Source: Streptomyces hokutonensis
Lineage (GTDB): Bacteria > Actinomycetota > Actinomycetes > Streptomycetales > Streptomycetaceae
Assembly: GCF_000376565.1 (NCBI RefSeq)
Contig: NZ_BARG01000088.1
Span: 34,832 to 98,831, forward strand
Direction: 5' to 3'
DNA: 64,000 nucleotides
Under the pieces are notes generated by a model. That model searched no databases and was not told the origin of the DNA. It saw only the letters and a program-made list of their open reading frames with translations. Numbering within the stretch: position 1 is the stretch's first letter; each line of letters starts with the position of its first letter. The translations under genes and the position numbers were made by a program. Below are positions 1 through 8,266 of this stretch, piece after piece.

Positions 1-892
1 GCACCACGAGCGACCCGTCCTCGGTGGGGGTGAGGAAGGCGCCGAAGTCGTCGGCGTGGTCCTTGGGCACAGCGCCGAGGAACCAGCTGCCCATCATGTA
101 CATCGCGGTCTTGCCGGACGTGAAGTTCGTGATGGAGTCGGCGTACTTGACGCCCAGGGCGCCGTCCTCGAAGTAGCCGTTCTTCACCATCGTCCGGTAC
201 TTGCCCACCGCCGCCTTGACGTCGGGATCGGTGAACTTGACCTTGCCCGCGTAGCGTTCCTTCAGCCAGTTCGGGTTCTTGCCCAGCACGTCGGCCGAGA
301 GGATGCCGGTCAGCGGCATCGACGCCGAGAACGGATCGCCGCCGCCCAGCTCCACCGGCGTGACCCCGGCCGCCTTGAGCTTGGCGCACACCGACATGAA
401 CTCCGCCCAGGTCTTGGGCGGTTGGGCTATGTGGGCCTTCGCGAACAGCTTCTTGTTGTAGAAGACCTCGGGGATGATCTGCGAGTTCGTCGGCGGGATG
501 TAGACCTTGCCCTTGTAGGCGTTGCCCAGCGGCAGCAGGAAGTTGGCGTCCACCCACTTCTGGTCGTACGGCTTCAGCAGCCCGGCCGTCGCGAACGTCG
601 ACGGGGTGATCGACTGGAGCAGATCCGGGAACTGCCCGGAGGCCTGCAACTGCTTGGCGTAGGCGTCCCGGTCGGTGCTCGGCGCGACGATCTTCTTCAC
701 CGTGACGCCCGGGACCTTCTTCTCGGCGCTCGCGATCGAGGTGTTCCAGAACGACGCGGTCAGGCTCGGGGTCTCGAAGGTGAGGTAGGTCAGGGCGCTG
801 CCGCCCTTCGCGCCCCCGGTCGACGCGGCAGAGCATCCGGTCAGGGCGAGCGCTGCGGCGAGGCAGACAACGGTCGGACGTTTGCGCCTCAT
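1..892 (-). CDS. Sugar ABC transporter substrate-binding lipoprotein (3' end beyond window)
   Basis: Solute-binding protein of a CUT1-type carbohydrate importer, anchored outside the membrane. The gene starts with ATG at 890-892 and runs off the left edge, so about 297 residues are visible and the C-terminus is missing. The N-terminus is a lipoprotein signal: basic MRRKRPT, a hydrophobic stretch and the lipobox LTGC around residue 20. Segments such as PKTWAEFMSVCAKLKAAG and GKTAMYMMGSW are typical of family-1 extracellular binding proteins. It is divergent from a LacI regulator, with a palindromic operator in the shared upstream region, so repression by that regulator with relief by a sugar is likely. 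The sugar cannot be named. Confidence 0.9.
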   Translation of the reverse strand, partial: MRRKRPTVVCLAAALALTGCSAASTGGAKGGSALTYLTFETPSLTASFWNTSIASAEKKVPGVTVKKIVAPSTDRDAYAKQLQASGQFPDLLQSITPSTFATAGLLKPYDQKWVDANFLLPLGNAYKGKVYIPPTNSQIIPEVFYNKKLFAKAHIAQPPKTWAEFMSVCAKLKAAGVTPVELGGGDPFSASMPLTGILSADVLGKNPNWLKERYAGKVKFTDPDVKAAVGKYRTMVKNGYFEDGALGVKYADSITNFTSGKTAMYMMGSWFLGAVPKDHADDFGAFLTPTEDGSLVV

Positions 893-962
893 GGAAGTCT
901 CCTGAAGGGACGATGCGGCCCGACGGGCGGGGGTGGATCCAACAGGATCGACACCTCGCGGC

Positions 963-988
963 TCCTCGGGATAACGTTATCGCGAGGA
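963..988. promoter_or_regulatory. LacI-family operator, 26-bp near-perfect palindrome
   Basis: TCCTCG-G-GATAACGTTATC-G-CGAGGA reads almost identically on both strands; only the two bases flanking the core break symmetry. It lies in the 191-bp region between the divergent binding-protein gene and the LacI gene. A central CG step inside a palindrome is classic for LacI/GalR operators. The core ATAACGTTAT recurs at 2155-2164. Confidence 0.8.
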
Positions 989-1083
989 TAGAAGCGCGTT
1001 GCGGGAATGTGTCAAGGGCCGGTCTGATATCGGTCCGATGTTTCGAGGGATTCACGCTCAGGGATCCGAGGAGGAGCTGCCGG

Positions 1084-2106
1084 ATGACGCAAGCACGGCG
1101 CGAGAGCGGGGGACGGCCCCGGCGCCCGACGATGGTCGACGTCGCACGTGAGGCCGGGGTGGCCCTGCGCACCGTCTCCCGGGTGGTCAACCAGGACCCC
1201 ACGGTGGGACCGGAGTACGTCACCAAGGTCGAGGCCGCGATCGCCGCGCTGAACTACCGCCCCGACGACCGCGCCCGCCAGCTCCGCACCGGCGTCACCG
1301 GCACGATCGGCGCCGCCGTCCGCAGAATCGCCGAGGTCAACCCCGAACTGGCCGCCATCGAACGGACCGCCAGGGACGCCGGCCTGACCCTCTTCGCCGC
1401 CTCCACGGACTTCGACGAGAAGAGGGAGCACGACATCCTGATCTCCATGTGCAGGCAGCGCCTCGACGGCATCATCGTCGAGCCGTTCGGCGAGAACCAC
1501 GCCTACCTGCAACCGGAGTTGGATGCGGGGGTCCCACTCGTGGCCATGGACCGCCCCATGAGCGGCATCTCCGTGGACTGCGTCATGTCCGACAACGCCT
1601 CCGGCATCGGCATGGCCTTCCACCACCTCCACCGGCACGGCCACCGCCGCATCGCCTACATCGGCGACAGCGAACGCGTCTACTCCGGCCGCGAACGCGC
1701 CGCCGCCTTCCGCGCGGCCCTGGGCGCCCACGGCGAGCCGGTCGAGGGCCTGGTGCACCCCGGCGAGATCACTCCCGAACGCGTGGCAGCCGCCCTCGAC
1801 ACGGCACTGCACGGCCCGAACCCGGCGACCGCCCTGGTCACCGGCAACATGGACACCACCCTCGCGGTCCTACGACACCTCGGCCCGCAGTCGGCCTCCC
1901 GCCTGGCCCTGGTCGCCTTCGACGAGGTCCCCCTGGCCGACCTCCTCCAACCCGCCCTCACCGTCATCGCCCAACAGACCACCGAGATCGGCCGAACGGC
2001 CGTCGAACTGCTCCGCGCCCGCATCGTCGACCCGGCTCGTCCCGTGCAGTCCGTGGTCGTGCCGGTCACGTTGAAGGTCCGGGGGTCGGGGGAGGTGCCG
2101 GTCTGA
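1084..2106 (+). CDS. LacI-family transcriptional regulator
   Basis: DNA-binding repressor, 340 aa, usual LacI length. The helix-turn-helix is near the N-terminus (TMVDVAREAGVALRTVSRVV, about residues 18-37) with the hinge at ALNYRPDDRARQL. The rest is a periplasmic-binding-protein-like effector domain ending with ALVAFDEVPLADLLQPALT. I chose ATG 1084 because GAGGAG lies 7-8 bases upstream and the HTH is then N-terminal; an in-frame extension back to 913 would cover the operator. It is divergent from the sugar-binding lipoprotein gene and probably controls that importer and itself through the 963-988 palindrome. The effector is unknown. Confidence 0.92.
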   Translation: MTQARRESGGRPRRPTMVDVAREAGVALRTVSRVVNQDPTVGPEYVTKVEAAIAALNYRPDDRARQLRTGVTGTIGAAVRRIAEVNPELAAIERTARDAGLTLFAASTDFDEKREHDILISMCRQRLDGIIVEPFGENHAYLQPELDAGVPLVAMDRPMSGISVDCVMSDNASGIGMAFHHLHRHGHRRIAYIGDSERVYSGRERAAAFRAALGAHGEPVEGLVHPGEITPERVAAALDTALHGPNPATALVTGNMDTTLAVLRHLGPQSASRLALVAFDEVPLADLLQPALTVIAQQTTEIGRTAVELLRARIVDPARPVQSVVVPVTLKVRGSGEVPV

Positions 2107-2152
2107 CGCTCAGGTCGTGTGGTGCGTGGGGGAACGGCGGCTGGATCGCGTG

Positions 2153-2166
2153 CGATAACGTTATTC
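2153..2166. promoter_or_regulatory. Second copy of the LacI operator core, downstream of the regulator gene
   Basis: CGATAACGTTATTCG shares the ATAACGTTAT core and left flank with the operator at 963-988. It sits 47 bp beyond the LacI stop codon, in the 115-bp gap between two convergent genes, where no promoter is expected. It could be an auxiliary looping operator or a relic of a lost gene. Confidence 0.55.
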
Positions 2167-2221
2167 GAGAGAGCGCAGTTTCCTGCCGCGGAACAGCGCG
2201 CCGGGACCCGTCGTGGCGCGG

Positions 2222-2719
2222 TCAGTCCCGTGTGGTGGAGAACGGCATGGCGTCCGCCCATTCCCAGAAGGCACCGGCCTCGTCGACTTCCCGTTGCAGC
2301 AGGGCGAACAACGGGCTCATGTCGGTGCCGGGAGGGACGTCGACGGCGACGAAACGCTCCCCGTGCCATTCGCTGAGGAGGCCGGATTCCCTGATCGAGT
2401 TCTTGATGAGGTCGATGCTGCGGCCGAGCCGTGCGGCGTCGGCGTCGGTGCTCGGTGAGAGCAGCGTGCGCAGGACGCGATGTCCGCTCCTCCGCGCGAC
2501 CGCGACCACACGGGATGCCGGTGACAGACGCACCCGGTCTCCCAGAGCGAGGCCGTAGGTCATGAAGGGGATGCAGGCCACCACGTGTGTACCGTCCGCC
2601 TCGGGCCGGAGCCACAGCTGCTCGATCTGTCCTTCGAGGCCGAAGGGGGCCAGCTCGGCCTGGGCGATGTAGTTGCTCTCGGCCCGGCCGACCGGGTCCT
2701 CGTGTACGACGTACAGCAT
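2222..2719 (-). CDS. DUF4265 domain-containing protein
   Basis: 165-aa cytoplasmic protein of unknown function. The N-terminal half matches DUF4265 (segments EQLWLRPEADGTHVVACIPF and YGLALGDRVRL, about residues 33-65), a small beta-rich domain found mostly in actinomycetes. I chose ATG 2719 because AGGGGGCG precedes it at good spacing; an in-frame start at 2776 would add 19 residues without a better ribosome site. It lies between the LacI gene and a divergently read cytidine-deaminase-like gene. The C-terminal half (LSEWHGERFVAVDVPPGTD) resembles other DUF4265 proteins of this type. No enzymatic motif is visible. Confidence 0.75.
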   Translation of the reverse strand: MLYVVHEDPVGRAESNYIAQAELAPFGLEGQIEQLWLRPEADGTHVVACIPFMTYGLALGDRVRLSPASRVVAVARRSGHRVLRTLLSPSTDADAARLGRSIDLIKNSIRESGLLSEWHGERFVAVDVPPGTDMSPLFALLQREVDEAGAFWEWADAMPFSTTRD

Positions 2720-2829
2720 CCGCGCCCCCTGTCGGCTGGTGTGCGCGAAGATCGTCCCATGGACAGGTCCGTTCACGATCAGCGCACCGAGCCGTCGAGG
2801 ATTGAGGCCGCTGATCTAGGGTCGGCGCC

Positions 2830-3465
2830 ATGGTCGCCATGAAGCTCTCCGCATCCGCCCGTCGTGTCGTCGAGGCGGCGGAACGACTCGCCGCCACGCT
2901 CGGGAGCGACTCGAACCACACCGTCGCCGCGGTGGCGATGGACACGGCCGGGCGGATTCATGAGGCGGTGAACGTCTACCACTTCACCGGCGGACCGTGT
3001 GCCGAGCTGGTCGCACTCGGTGTCGCCGCAACTGCGGGAGCGGGTCCGCTCGTCACCATCGCCGCCGCGGGAGATCGGGGGCGAGGCCTCATCCCGCCGT
3101 GCGGTCGCTGCCGTCAAGCGCTGCTCGATCTGCATCCGGATGTCCACGTCGCCGTACCGACCGACGACGGGCCGGTATTGCGCCCGATCCGCATGCTGCT
3201 GCCGGACACCTACTTCTTCCCCGACGCGGACGCGCGTCGCATCGTCCGGTTCGACGGGCACGACTACGAGGCCGTCGCCACCGCGCGGAAGACCTCCACC
3301 GTCCGACACGACGAAACGATCGGGCCCGGTCCCGCGATCTTCTTCTTCGAGGACGACGAAGCCCACCGCACGCTGAACGGCACCGTCACCGCCGTCGAAC
3401 GCCAACGGCTCGACGACGGTTCGACCGTCGACCAGTTGACGTTCAGCGTCGACGCACCTGAGTGA
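2830..3465 (+). CDS. Cytidine deaminase-like protein with C-terminal ASCH-like domain
   Basis: 211 aa. Residues 1-115 form a cytidine/blasticidin-S-deaminase fold. The zinc site is visible as CAEL (metal Cys and catalytic Glu, about residue 58) and PPCGRCRQ (two metal Cys, about residue 89). After residue 130 a separate module begins (RIVRFDGHDYEAVATARKTS, then an xxRHDETIGPGPAIFF pattern) that resembles ASCH domains, an RNA- or modified-nucleoside-binding fold that includes N4-acetylcytidine amidohydrolases. Predicted role: deamination of a cytidine derivative. The deaminase assignment is strong; the ASCH call is by motif only. ATG 2830 has no clear ribosome site, and ATG 2839 is an alternative. 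Confidence 0.75.
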   Translation: MVAMKLSASARRVVEAAERLAATLGSDSNHTVAAVAMDTAGRIHEAVNVYHFTGGPCAELVALGVAATAGAGPLVTIAAAGDRGRGLIPPCGRCRQALLDLHPDVHVAVPTDDGPVLRPIRMLLPDTYFFPDADARRIVRFDGHDYEAVATARKTSTVRHDETIGPGPAIFFFEDDEAHRTLNGTVTAVERQRLDDGSTVDQLTFSVDAPE

Positions 3466-3474
3466 GGGCGGCGG

Positions 3475-5571
3475 TCACGACGCGAGCGGGCCCTGCATCA
3501 CCAGGGCGAGGCCCTGTTCGGCGTCGTCGTTGAGGGCGGTGTGGAAGGCGCTGTCGTAGGCGTCGTCGCCGACCGCCTTGCGGGCCTGGAGCTCCCACTC
3601 CTCGCGGACGGCGGAGAGTTCGGGGGTGCCGTGGTTGGGGTGGCCGAGCATGCGCCAGAAGGTGTTCCCGGTACCCGACGTCCGCGCGGCTGCGATGCCG
3701 TTGCCCTGTACCGCGTTCGCCCCGGTGAGGAGGTCGAGCGCGAGGGCGATGCCGAGATTGTCGTGGAGGTTGTGCTTGCTGGTGAGCATGGCCCGGGCAT
3801 GGAGCTCGGCGTCGTGCGCCCGCCCCTGGAGGAGGTCTATGAAGGCGAGTTGGTGGAACGCGTACGACCGCGCCCAGTGCTCGCCGTACCGCACACTGAG
3901 CCGGCGCAGGGCGACGGCCGCCTCGTAGGCCTCGGCGAGTCGGCCCAGCGCGGAGTGGGCGAAGGTGCGGATCACCATGCAGCAGAGCTGCGGCGCGCCC
4001 GACGGCGGCGACTGGCCGTGGGTGATCAGAGCGTGGTCGCACACCTCGTACGCGTCCTGGGGGCGGCCGGCCATGAGGTGGGTGAGGCCGACCGTGTGGG
4101 CGGCGAAGAGTTCGGACTGCGGGTCGCCGTCCTGGTGCGCGGCGGCGGTGCATTCCTCCCCGACGAGCAGGGCCCTGCGGTGGTCGCCCTGGAGGGTGAG
4201 GGTGATGCCCAGGGCCCACAGGGCGCGGGTGCGGGAGGGGCCCTTGGGCGTGTCGAGGGCCAGGGCGCGTTCGAGGTAGTCGCGGGATTCGTGGAGGTGC
4301 CCGCAGCAGGGCCAGAACAGGCCGGTGCGGCCCGCCATTTCGACGGCGGTCTCGGGGTCCGTCTCGATGAGGTGGTCGAGTGCGGCGCGTACGTCGCTGT
4401 GGCTCGCCGAGATCCGTGCGTACCAGGCGACCTGCTGTTCACTGAGCCAGCCGGCCTCGGCCTCGGCCAGCATGGTGGCGAAGTGCGCGGCGTGGAGGCC
4501 GACGAGAGCCTGCTCCTCGCCGAGTTCCGCGAGCCACATGGCGCCGTACTCGCACAGTGTGTCGAGCATGCGGTAGCGGACGCCGACCCGTTGCAGCACG
4601 GACTGGTCGGCCAGCCGGTCGAGGAGCCGGGGGACGGCGTCGGCGTCGAGCGGGCCGCCGGCGCACACGGACTGCGCGTCCGCCGCGTCGAAGGGGCCGC
4701 GGAAGACGGAGAGCCTGGCCCACAGCAGGCGCTCCAGCGGGGAACACAGTTCGTGGCTCCAGCCGATCGCCGTGCGCAGCGCCCGGTGCCGCCGGGGCCA
4801 CGCGGTCTCGTCGACGAGCGTGTCGAGGCGCGAGGCGAGGCGCTCGGCGATCTCGCCGAGGCTGTTCTCCCGCAGCCGCGCGCAGGCCAGTTCGACGGCG
4901 AGCGGGATGCCCTCCAGGCGGTGGCAGATGGCGGAGACGGTTTCGGCGGAGCCGGGCGAGTCGAGGGACACGTCCGGGGCGGCCGTGGCACAGCGGTCGC
5001 GGAAGAGGCGTACGGCGTCGCTGGCACCTCCGTCGTCCATCGACAGCGGCATCACCTCGACGAGTTGCTCATCCCTGACGCCGATGGGCTGTCTGCTGGT
5101 GGCCAGGACCGTCAACCCCGGTGCGGAGGCGAGGAGTTCGCTCACCAGGAGGAGGCAGGCGGGCAGCACGCGCTCGCAGCAGTCGAAGACGAGCAGCACG
5201 TGCCGGCCGGCCAGCCACTCGCACAGCGCCTCGACGGGAGCGCGCGGATTGTGGTCCAGGAGATCCACGGCGTCGCAGACCGTCGCGGTGAAGAGCCGGT
5301 CGTCGTAGAGGTTCGACAGGTCGACCCACCAGACCCCGTCGGCGTACCGGTCCCGGACCTGCTCCGCGACGCGCAGTGCCAGGCGGCTCTTGCCCACACC
5401 TCCGCCACCGGTGAGAGTGACCGACCGATGCTGCGTCAACGCCGTTCCGACTGCGTCGAGTTCGCTTGCGCGGCCGACGAAGCTGGTCGTCACGACGGGG
5501 AGGTTGCCTACCACGGTCCCATCCTGCACGGCCCGGGCACGGCGCCAAACCCTCTCGCGGGAAACGGTCAC
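3475..5571 (-). CDS. NB-ARC/AAA-type ATPase with TPR region (AfsR/LuxR-LAL-like, no DNA-binding domain)
   Basis: 698-aa STAND-type ATPase. Near the N-terminus is SFVGRASELDAVGTAL followed by Walker A GGGGVGKSRLALRV (about residues 53-66), Walker B HVLLVFDCCERV and sensor LTVLATSRQPIGV. The later GIPLAVELACARLR motif is the winged-helix boundary typical of AfsR/LAL regulators. The C-terminal 350 residues are helical TPR-like repeats. Unlike SARP or LAL regulators it has neither an N-terminal SARP nor a C-terminal LuxR HTH, so it may work through protein contacts or be a regulator that lost its DNA-binding part. The start is GTG 5571. It converges with the deaminase gene with a 9-bp gap. Confidence 0.85.
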   Translation of the reverse strand: MTVSRERVWRRARAVQDGTVVGNLPVVTTSFVGRASELDAVGTALTQHRSVTLTGGGGVGKSRLALRVAEQVRDRYADGVWWVDLSNLYDDRLFTATVCDAVDLLDHNPRAPVEALCEWLAGRHVLLVFDCCERVLPACLLLVSELLASAPGLTVLATSRQPIGVRDEQLVEVMPLSMDDGGASDAVRLFRDRCATAAPDVSLDSPGSAETVSAICHRLEGIPLAVELACARLRENSLGEIAERLASRLDTLVDETAWPRRHRALRTAIGWSHELCSPLERLLWARLSVFRGPFDAADAQSVCAGGPLDADAVPRLLDRLADQSVLQRVGVRYRMLDTLCEYGAMWLAELGEEQALVGLHAAHFATMLAEAEAGWLSEQQVAWYARISASHSDVRAALDHLIETDPETAVEMAGRTGLFWPCCGHLHESRDYLERALALDTPKGPSRTRALWALGITLTLQGDHRRALLVGEECTAAAHQDGDPQSELFAAHTVGLTHLMAGRPQDAYEVCDHALITHGQSPPSGAPQLCCMVIRTFAHSALGRLAEAYEAAVALRRLSVRYGEHWARSYAFHQLAFIDLLQGRAHDAELHARAMLTSKHNLHDNLGIALALDLLTGANAVQGNGIAAARTSGTGNTFWRMLGHPNHGTPELSAVREEWELQARKAVGDDAYDSAFHTALNDDAEQGLALVMQGPLAS

Positions 5572-5640
5572 AGGTGATCGGGCTTGGCAACTATTCGGTC
5601 GTCCCGTTCGTCGCGGCCGGTCCCTCGTGAAGGCGTCGGT

Positions 5641-6642
5641 TCAGAGGCTCCCGGGACGGACGAGACCGGTCCGCTTGACTCCGCTCAGGATGGGGGTGAC
5701 CTCCAGCGTGGAGATGTGGGGGAGGTCGCCGATGGTCTCGCTCACGAAGCGGTAGAGCGCGTCGAGATCGGTGGCGGCGACCGCCACGAGAAGGTTGGCC
5801 GCGCCGGTGGTGGCGGAGGCGAAGCGGACCTGTGGGTGGCGGCTCAGTTGGCGGCCCGTCTCCTCCAGACCGCCGGGTGCGACGGTGATCCACAGCAGTG
5901 CCTCGGTACGGATGCCCAGCCGGCCCAGGTCGACCTCGGTCGCGAGCCTGAGCACCTGGTTGTCGACCAGCGACTCCAGCCGGCGCCGGGCGGTGAGCGG
6001 GGTGGTGTCGGCGCGGCGGGCGAGATCGGCGTAGGAGGACCGCCCGTCCTCGATCAGGGCCGCGACCAGCGCGTGGTCGACGGGCTGGAGACCCGGTCGG
6101 ACGGCCGGGGTGGAGTGCTCCGTCCGCAGGTCGGCCAACTCGGCCTCCGTCAGCAGGCCGCCGCTCCAGTCGAAGGCCGCCGGGAAGACCCGCAGCAGAA
6201 GGTACGAGGTCCACGACTGGACCGCCGGGGTGGCCGGAAGATCGCGCAGCAGCAGCGAGTTGCGCGCGTCCGGCCCGTCCAGGAACAGGATCGTGCAGAT
6301 CTCGTCGCCGCCGCCGAGGACATCCACCCAGACGGTGTCGGCGCGACGGGCCAGGGTGGCGGCGATGGCGCTGATCTGGTTGGGCCGGCACTTGATGCGC
6401 AGAGCCAGTGGGATCAGATCGGGGAACCACAGAGGATTGCGTACGGCGGTGGCGCGCAGCGTCCTGTCGTGGAACAGCGGTGCCGCGCGACGCACGACCG
6501 TGCGCTCCGAGAGACCCAGGACACGCCCGACCGTGCGCCAGGAGGCCCGCGGGGAGGCGAGCAGCGCGGCGGCGATCCGGCTGTCCGTCTCATTCAGCGG
6601 TTGGCCTGCTTTCGCCGGATTCCCGGATCTGCTGTCTGTCAC
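5641..6642 (-). CDS. AsnC/Lrp-family regulator, duplicated-domain type
   Basis: 333-aa regulator made of two Lrp/AsnC units. Unit 1 has an HTH at LNETDSRIAAALLASPRASW (about residues 15-35) plus a ligand-sensing half. Unit 2 begins near residue 185 with LQPVDHALVAALIEDGRSSY and ends in an alpha-beta RAM domain (LLVAVAATDLDALYRFV). Start GTG 6642 places the first HTH near the N-terminus; the frame stays open far upstream but that part is the antisense of the PhzF gene. It is divergent from PhzF with a 165-bp intergenic region, so it may control that enzyme in response to an amino acid. Double-unit AsnC proteins are common in Streptomyces. Confidence 0.88.
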   Translation of the reverse strand: MTDSRSGNPAKAGQPLNETDSRIAAALLASPRASWRTVGRVLGLSERTVVRRAAPLFHDRTLRATAVRNPLWFPDLIPLALRIKCRPNQISAIAATLARRADTVWVDVLGGGDEICTILFLDGPDARNSLLLRDLPATPAVQSWTSYLLLRVFPAAFDWSGGLLTEAELADLRTEHSTPAVRPGLQPVDHALVAALIEDGRSSYADLARRADTTPLTARRRLESLVDNQVLRLATEVDLGRLGIRTEALLWITVAPGGLEETGRQLSRHPQVRFASATTGAANLLVAVAATDLDALYRFVSETIGDLPHISTLEVTPILSGVKRTGLVRPGSL

Positions 6643-6807
6643 TCGTCGTTCCAACCTTTCCTTCTGGCCCAGGGTACGAATCAATCCACTTTGTTGCGGC
6701 TGGCCCTGTCCTCGCCGCGCGCCCGCCCGCTGGGATGGACCCGCTTCCCGCCGTACGCCGACGGGCGGGAGGCGCGGAAACCGCCGCAGCCGCTCGAAAG
6801 GCCCTTG

Positions 6808-7656
6808 ATGACCATGCCGCGCACCCGCTCGTTCGTGCAGGTCGACGTGTTCTGCACGAGCCCCTATTCCGGCAACCCGGTCGCGGTCGTCCTGGACGGG
6901 ACGGACCTGACCGACGAGGAGATGCAGCGCCTGGCGCGCTGGACGAACCTGTCCGAGACCACGTTCGTACTGCCGCCCACCGCCCCGGAGGCGGACTACC
7001 GGCTGCGGATCTTCACGCCCAAGGGCGAACTGCCGTTCGCCGGGCACCCCACCCTCGGCTCCGCACGTGCCTGGCTGGACGGCGGCGGGACACCACGCGA
7101 TGCCGACCGCATCGTGCAGGAGTGCGGCGCGGGCCTGGTCACCGTGCGCCGCGGCGAGGACACCCTGTCCTTCGCCGCCCCGCCCCGGGTGCGGGAGGGC
7201 GCGCTCGACGACGAGTACCTGGACCGGATCACAGCCGCCTTCGGTATCACGCGGGACCGGGTCGTGGACCACCAGTGGGTCGACAACGGTCCGGGCTGGG
7301 CTGTACTCCAACTCCCCACCGCCGAGGAGGTCCTGGCCCTCGAACCCGACCTCTCCCTCATCCCGAACGCGATGGTCGGCGCGATCGGCGCCCACCCCGA
7401 CGGACATCCGTACCGCTTCGAGATGCGCACCTTCGCCCCCGCCGTCGACGTGCCCGAGGACCCGGCCTGCGGCAGCATGAACGCCGCCGTCGGCCAGTGG
7501 CTCACCTCCACCGGCGCCGCACCCTCCTCCTACCGCGTCTCCCAGGGCGCCCGGCTGGGACGGGCCGCGAGCATCGAGATCACCGCAGACCCGGACGGCA
7601 CCGTCTGGGTCAGCGGCGCCGCCACCATCCGTATCCGAGGCACCATCACCCTCTGA
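6808..7656 (+). CDS. PhzF-family isomerase/epimerase
   Basis: 282-aa member of the PhzF/diaminopimelate-epimerase-like fold. N-terminal FVQVDVFCTSPYSGNPVAVV and the acidic residue in NLSETTFVLPP (Glu about residue 48, the family's catalytic acid position) are clear, as are GELPFAGHPTLGSA and the late DVPEDPACGSMNAAVGQWL. PhzF acts in phenazine synthesis, but most homologues have other or unknown isomerase roles; no other phenazine gene is nearby. The start ATG 6808 follows GAAAGG. It lies between two Lrp-type regulators and upstream of a PLP enzyme, which hints at amino-acid-derived substrates. Confidence 0.87.
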   Translation: MTMPRTRSFVQVDVFCTSPYSGNPVAVVLDGTDLTDEEMQRLARWTNLSETTFVLPPTAPEADYRLRIFTPKGELPFAGHPTLGSARAWLDGGGTPRDADRIVQECGAGLVTVRRGEDTLSFAAPPRVREGALDDEYLDRITAAFGITRDRVVDHQWVDNGPGWAVLQLPTAEEVLALEPDLSLIPNAMVGAIGAHPDGHPYRFEMRTFAPAVDVPEDPACGSMNAAVGQWLTSTGAAPSSYRVSQGARLGRAASIEITADPDGTVWVSGAATIRIRGTITL

Positions 7657-7665
7657 CCGCAGTCC

Positions 7666-8109
7666 TCACGCCCTGTCGGGCGAGAGGGTCTTCATGCTGA
7701 CGTAACTGGTCACGGTGGCCACGCCGGGCAGGCCGGCCAGCTGGTTGGCGTGGAAGTCCTCGTAGGCCGGCAGGTCGGCCACCTCGACCTGGAGCAGATA
7801 GTCGAAGTTGCCGGTGATGTGGTGGGCGTGGACCACCTCGTGCAGCCGGGTCACCGCGCTCTCGAACGCGACCACGTCCGCACGGGTGTGCCGCACCAGC
7901 CGTACACCCGCGAACACCCGCAGCCCACGCCCGACCGCCGCGGGATCGATCAGCGCCCGGTAGCCGCGAATCACCCCGGCCTCCTCCAGCTGACGCACCC
8001 GCCGCAGACACGGTGACGGCGACAGCCCCACCCGGGCCGCGAGCTCGTTGTTGCTGATCCGGCCGTGCTGTTCGAGTACGGCCAGGATCGACCGGTCCAC
8101 CTCATCCAT
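7666..8109 (-). CDS. Lrp/AsnC-family transcriptional regulator
   Basis: 147 aa, standard single-unit Lrp. The HTH is at residues 4-50 (DEVDRSILAVLEQHGRISNN, then LSPSPCLRRVRQLEEAGVI) and the C-terminal RAM effector domain includes NFDYLLQVEVADLPAYEDF. It is divergent from the PLP lyase gene (157-bp gap). The intergenic region contains an inverted GATTG-N7-CAATC at 8133-8149, a plausible Lrp-type site. Probable local activator or repressor of the neighbouring PLP enzyme and amidohydrolase, responding to an amino acid. Confidence 0.9.
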   Translation of the reverse strand: MDEVDRSILAVLEQHGRISNNELAARVGLSPSPCLRRVRQLEEAGVIRGYRALIDPAAVGRGLRVFAGVRLVRHTRADVVAFESAVTRLHEVVHAHHITGNFDYLLQVEVADLPAYEDFHANQLAGLPGVATVTSYVSMKTLSPDRA

Positions 8110-8266
8110 GGTGGCAGATTATTGCTCCACCAGATTGCCTAGCACAATCCTGCGCCTATGCTGGGCGCAATTTGCTGCCAAAGTTGCCGGGATCCGGATA
8201 CATCGGAGCTGCGGTCGGCCACGCTTCTTGGAGTTGGAGGCACACCGACGGTCCACGGAGGCAACC

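Noticed and set aside
3541..5577. Long open frame on the plus strand opposite the ATPase gene
   Set aside because: Its Gly/Val/Arg-rich translation has no domain; it is the mirror of a high-GC gene with recognised motifs on the other strand.
5584..6807. In-frame upstream extension of the PhzF protein
   Set aside because: It covers the antisense of the AsnC regulator; the PhzF fold begins at the ATG with a ribosome site at 6808.
6808..7656. Phenazine biosynthesis gene cluster
   Set aside because: PhzF-family proteins are widespread and no other phz gene is present.
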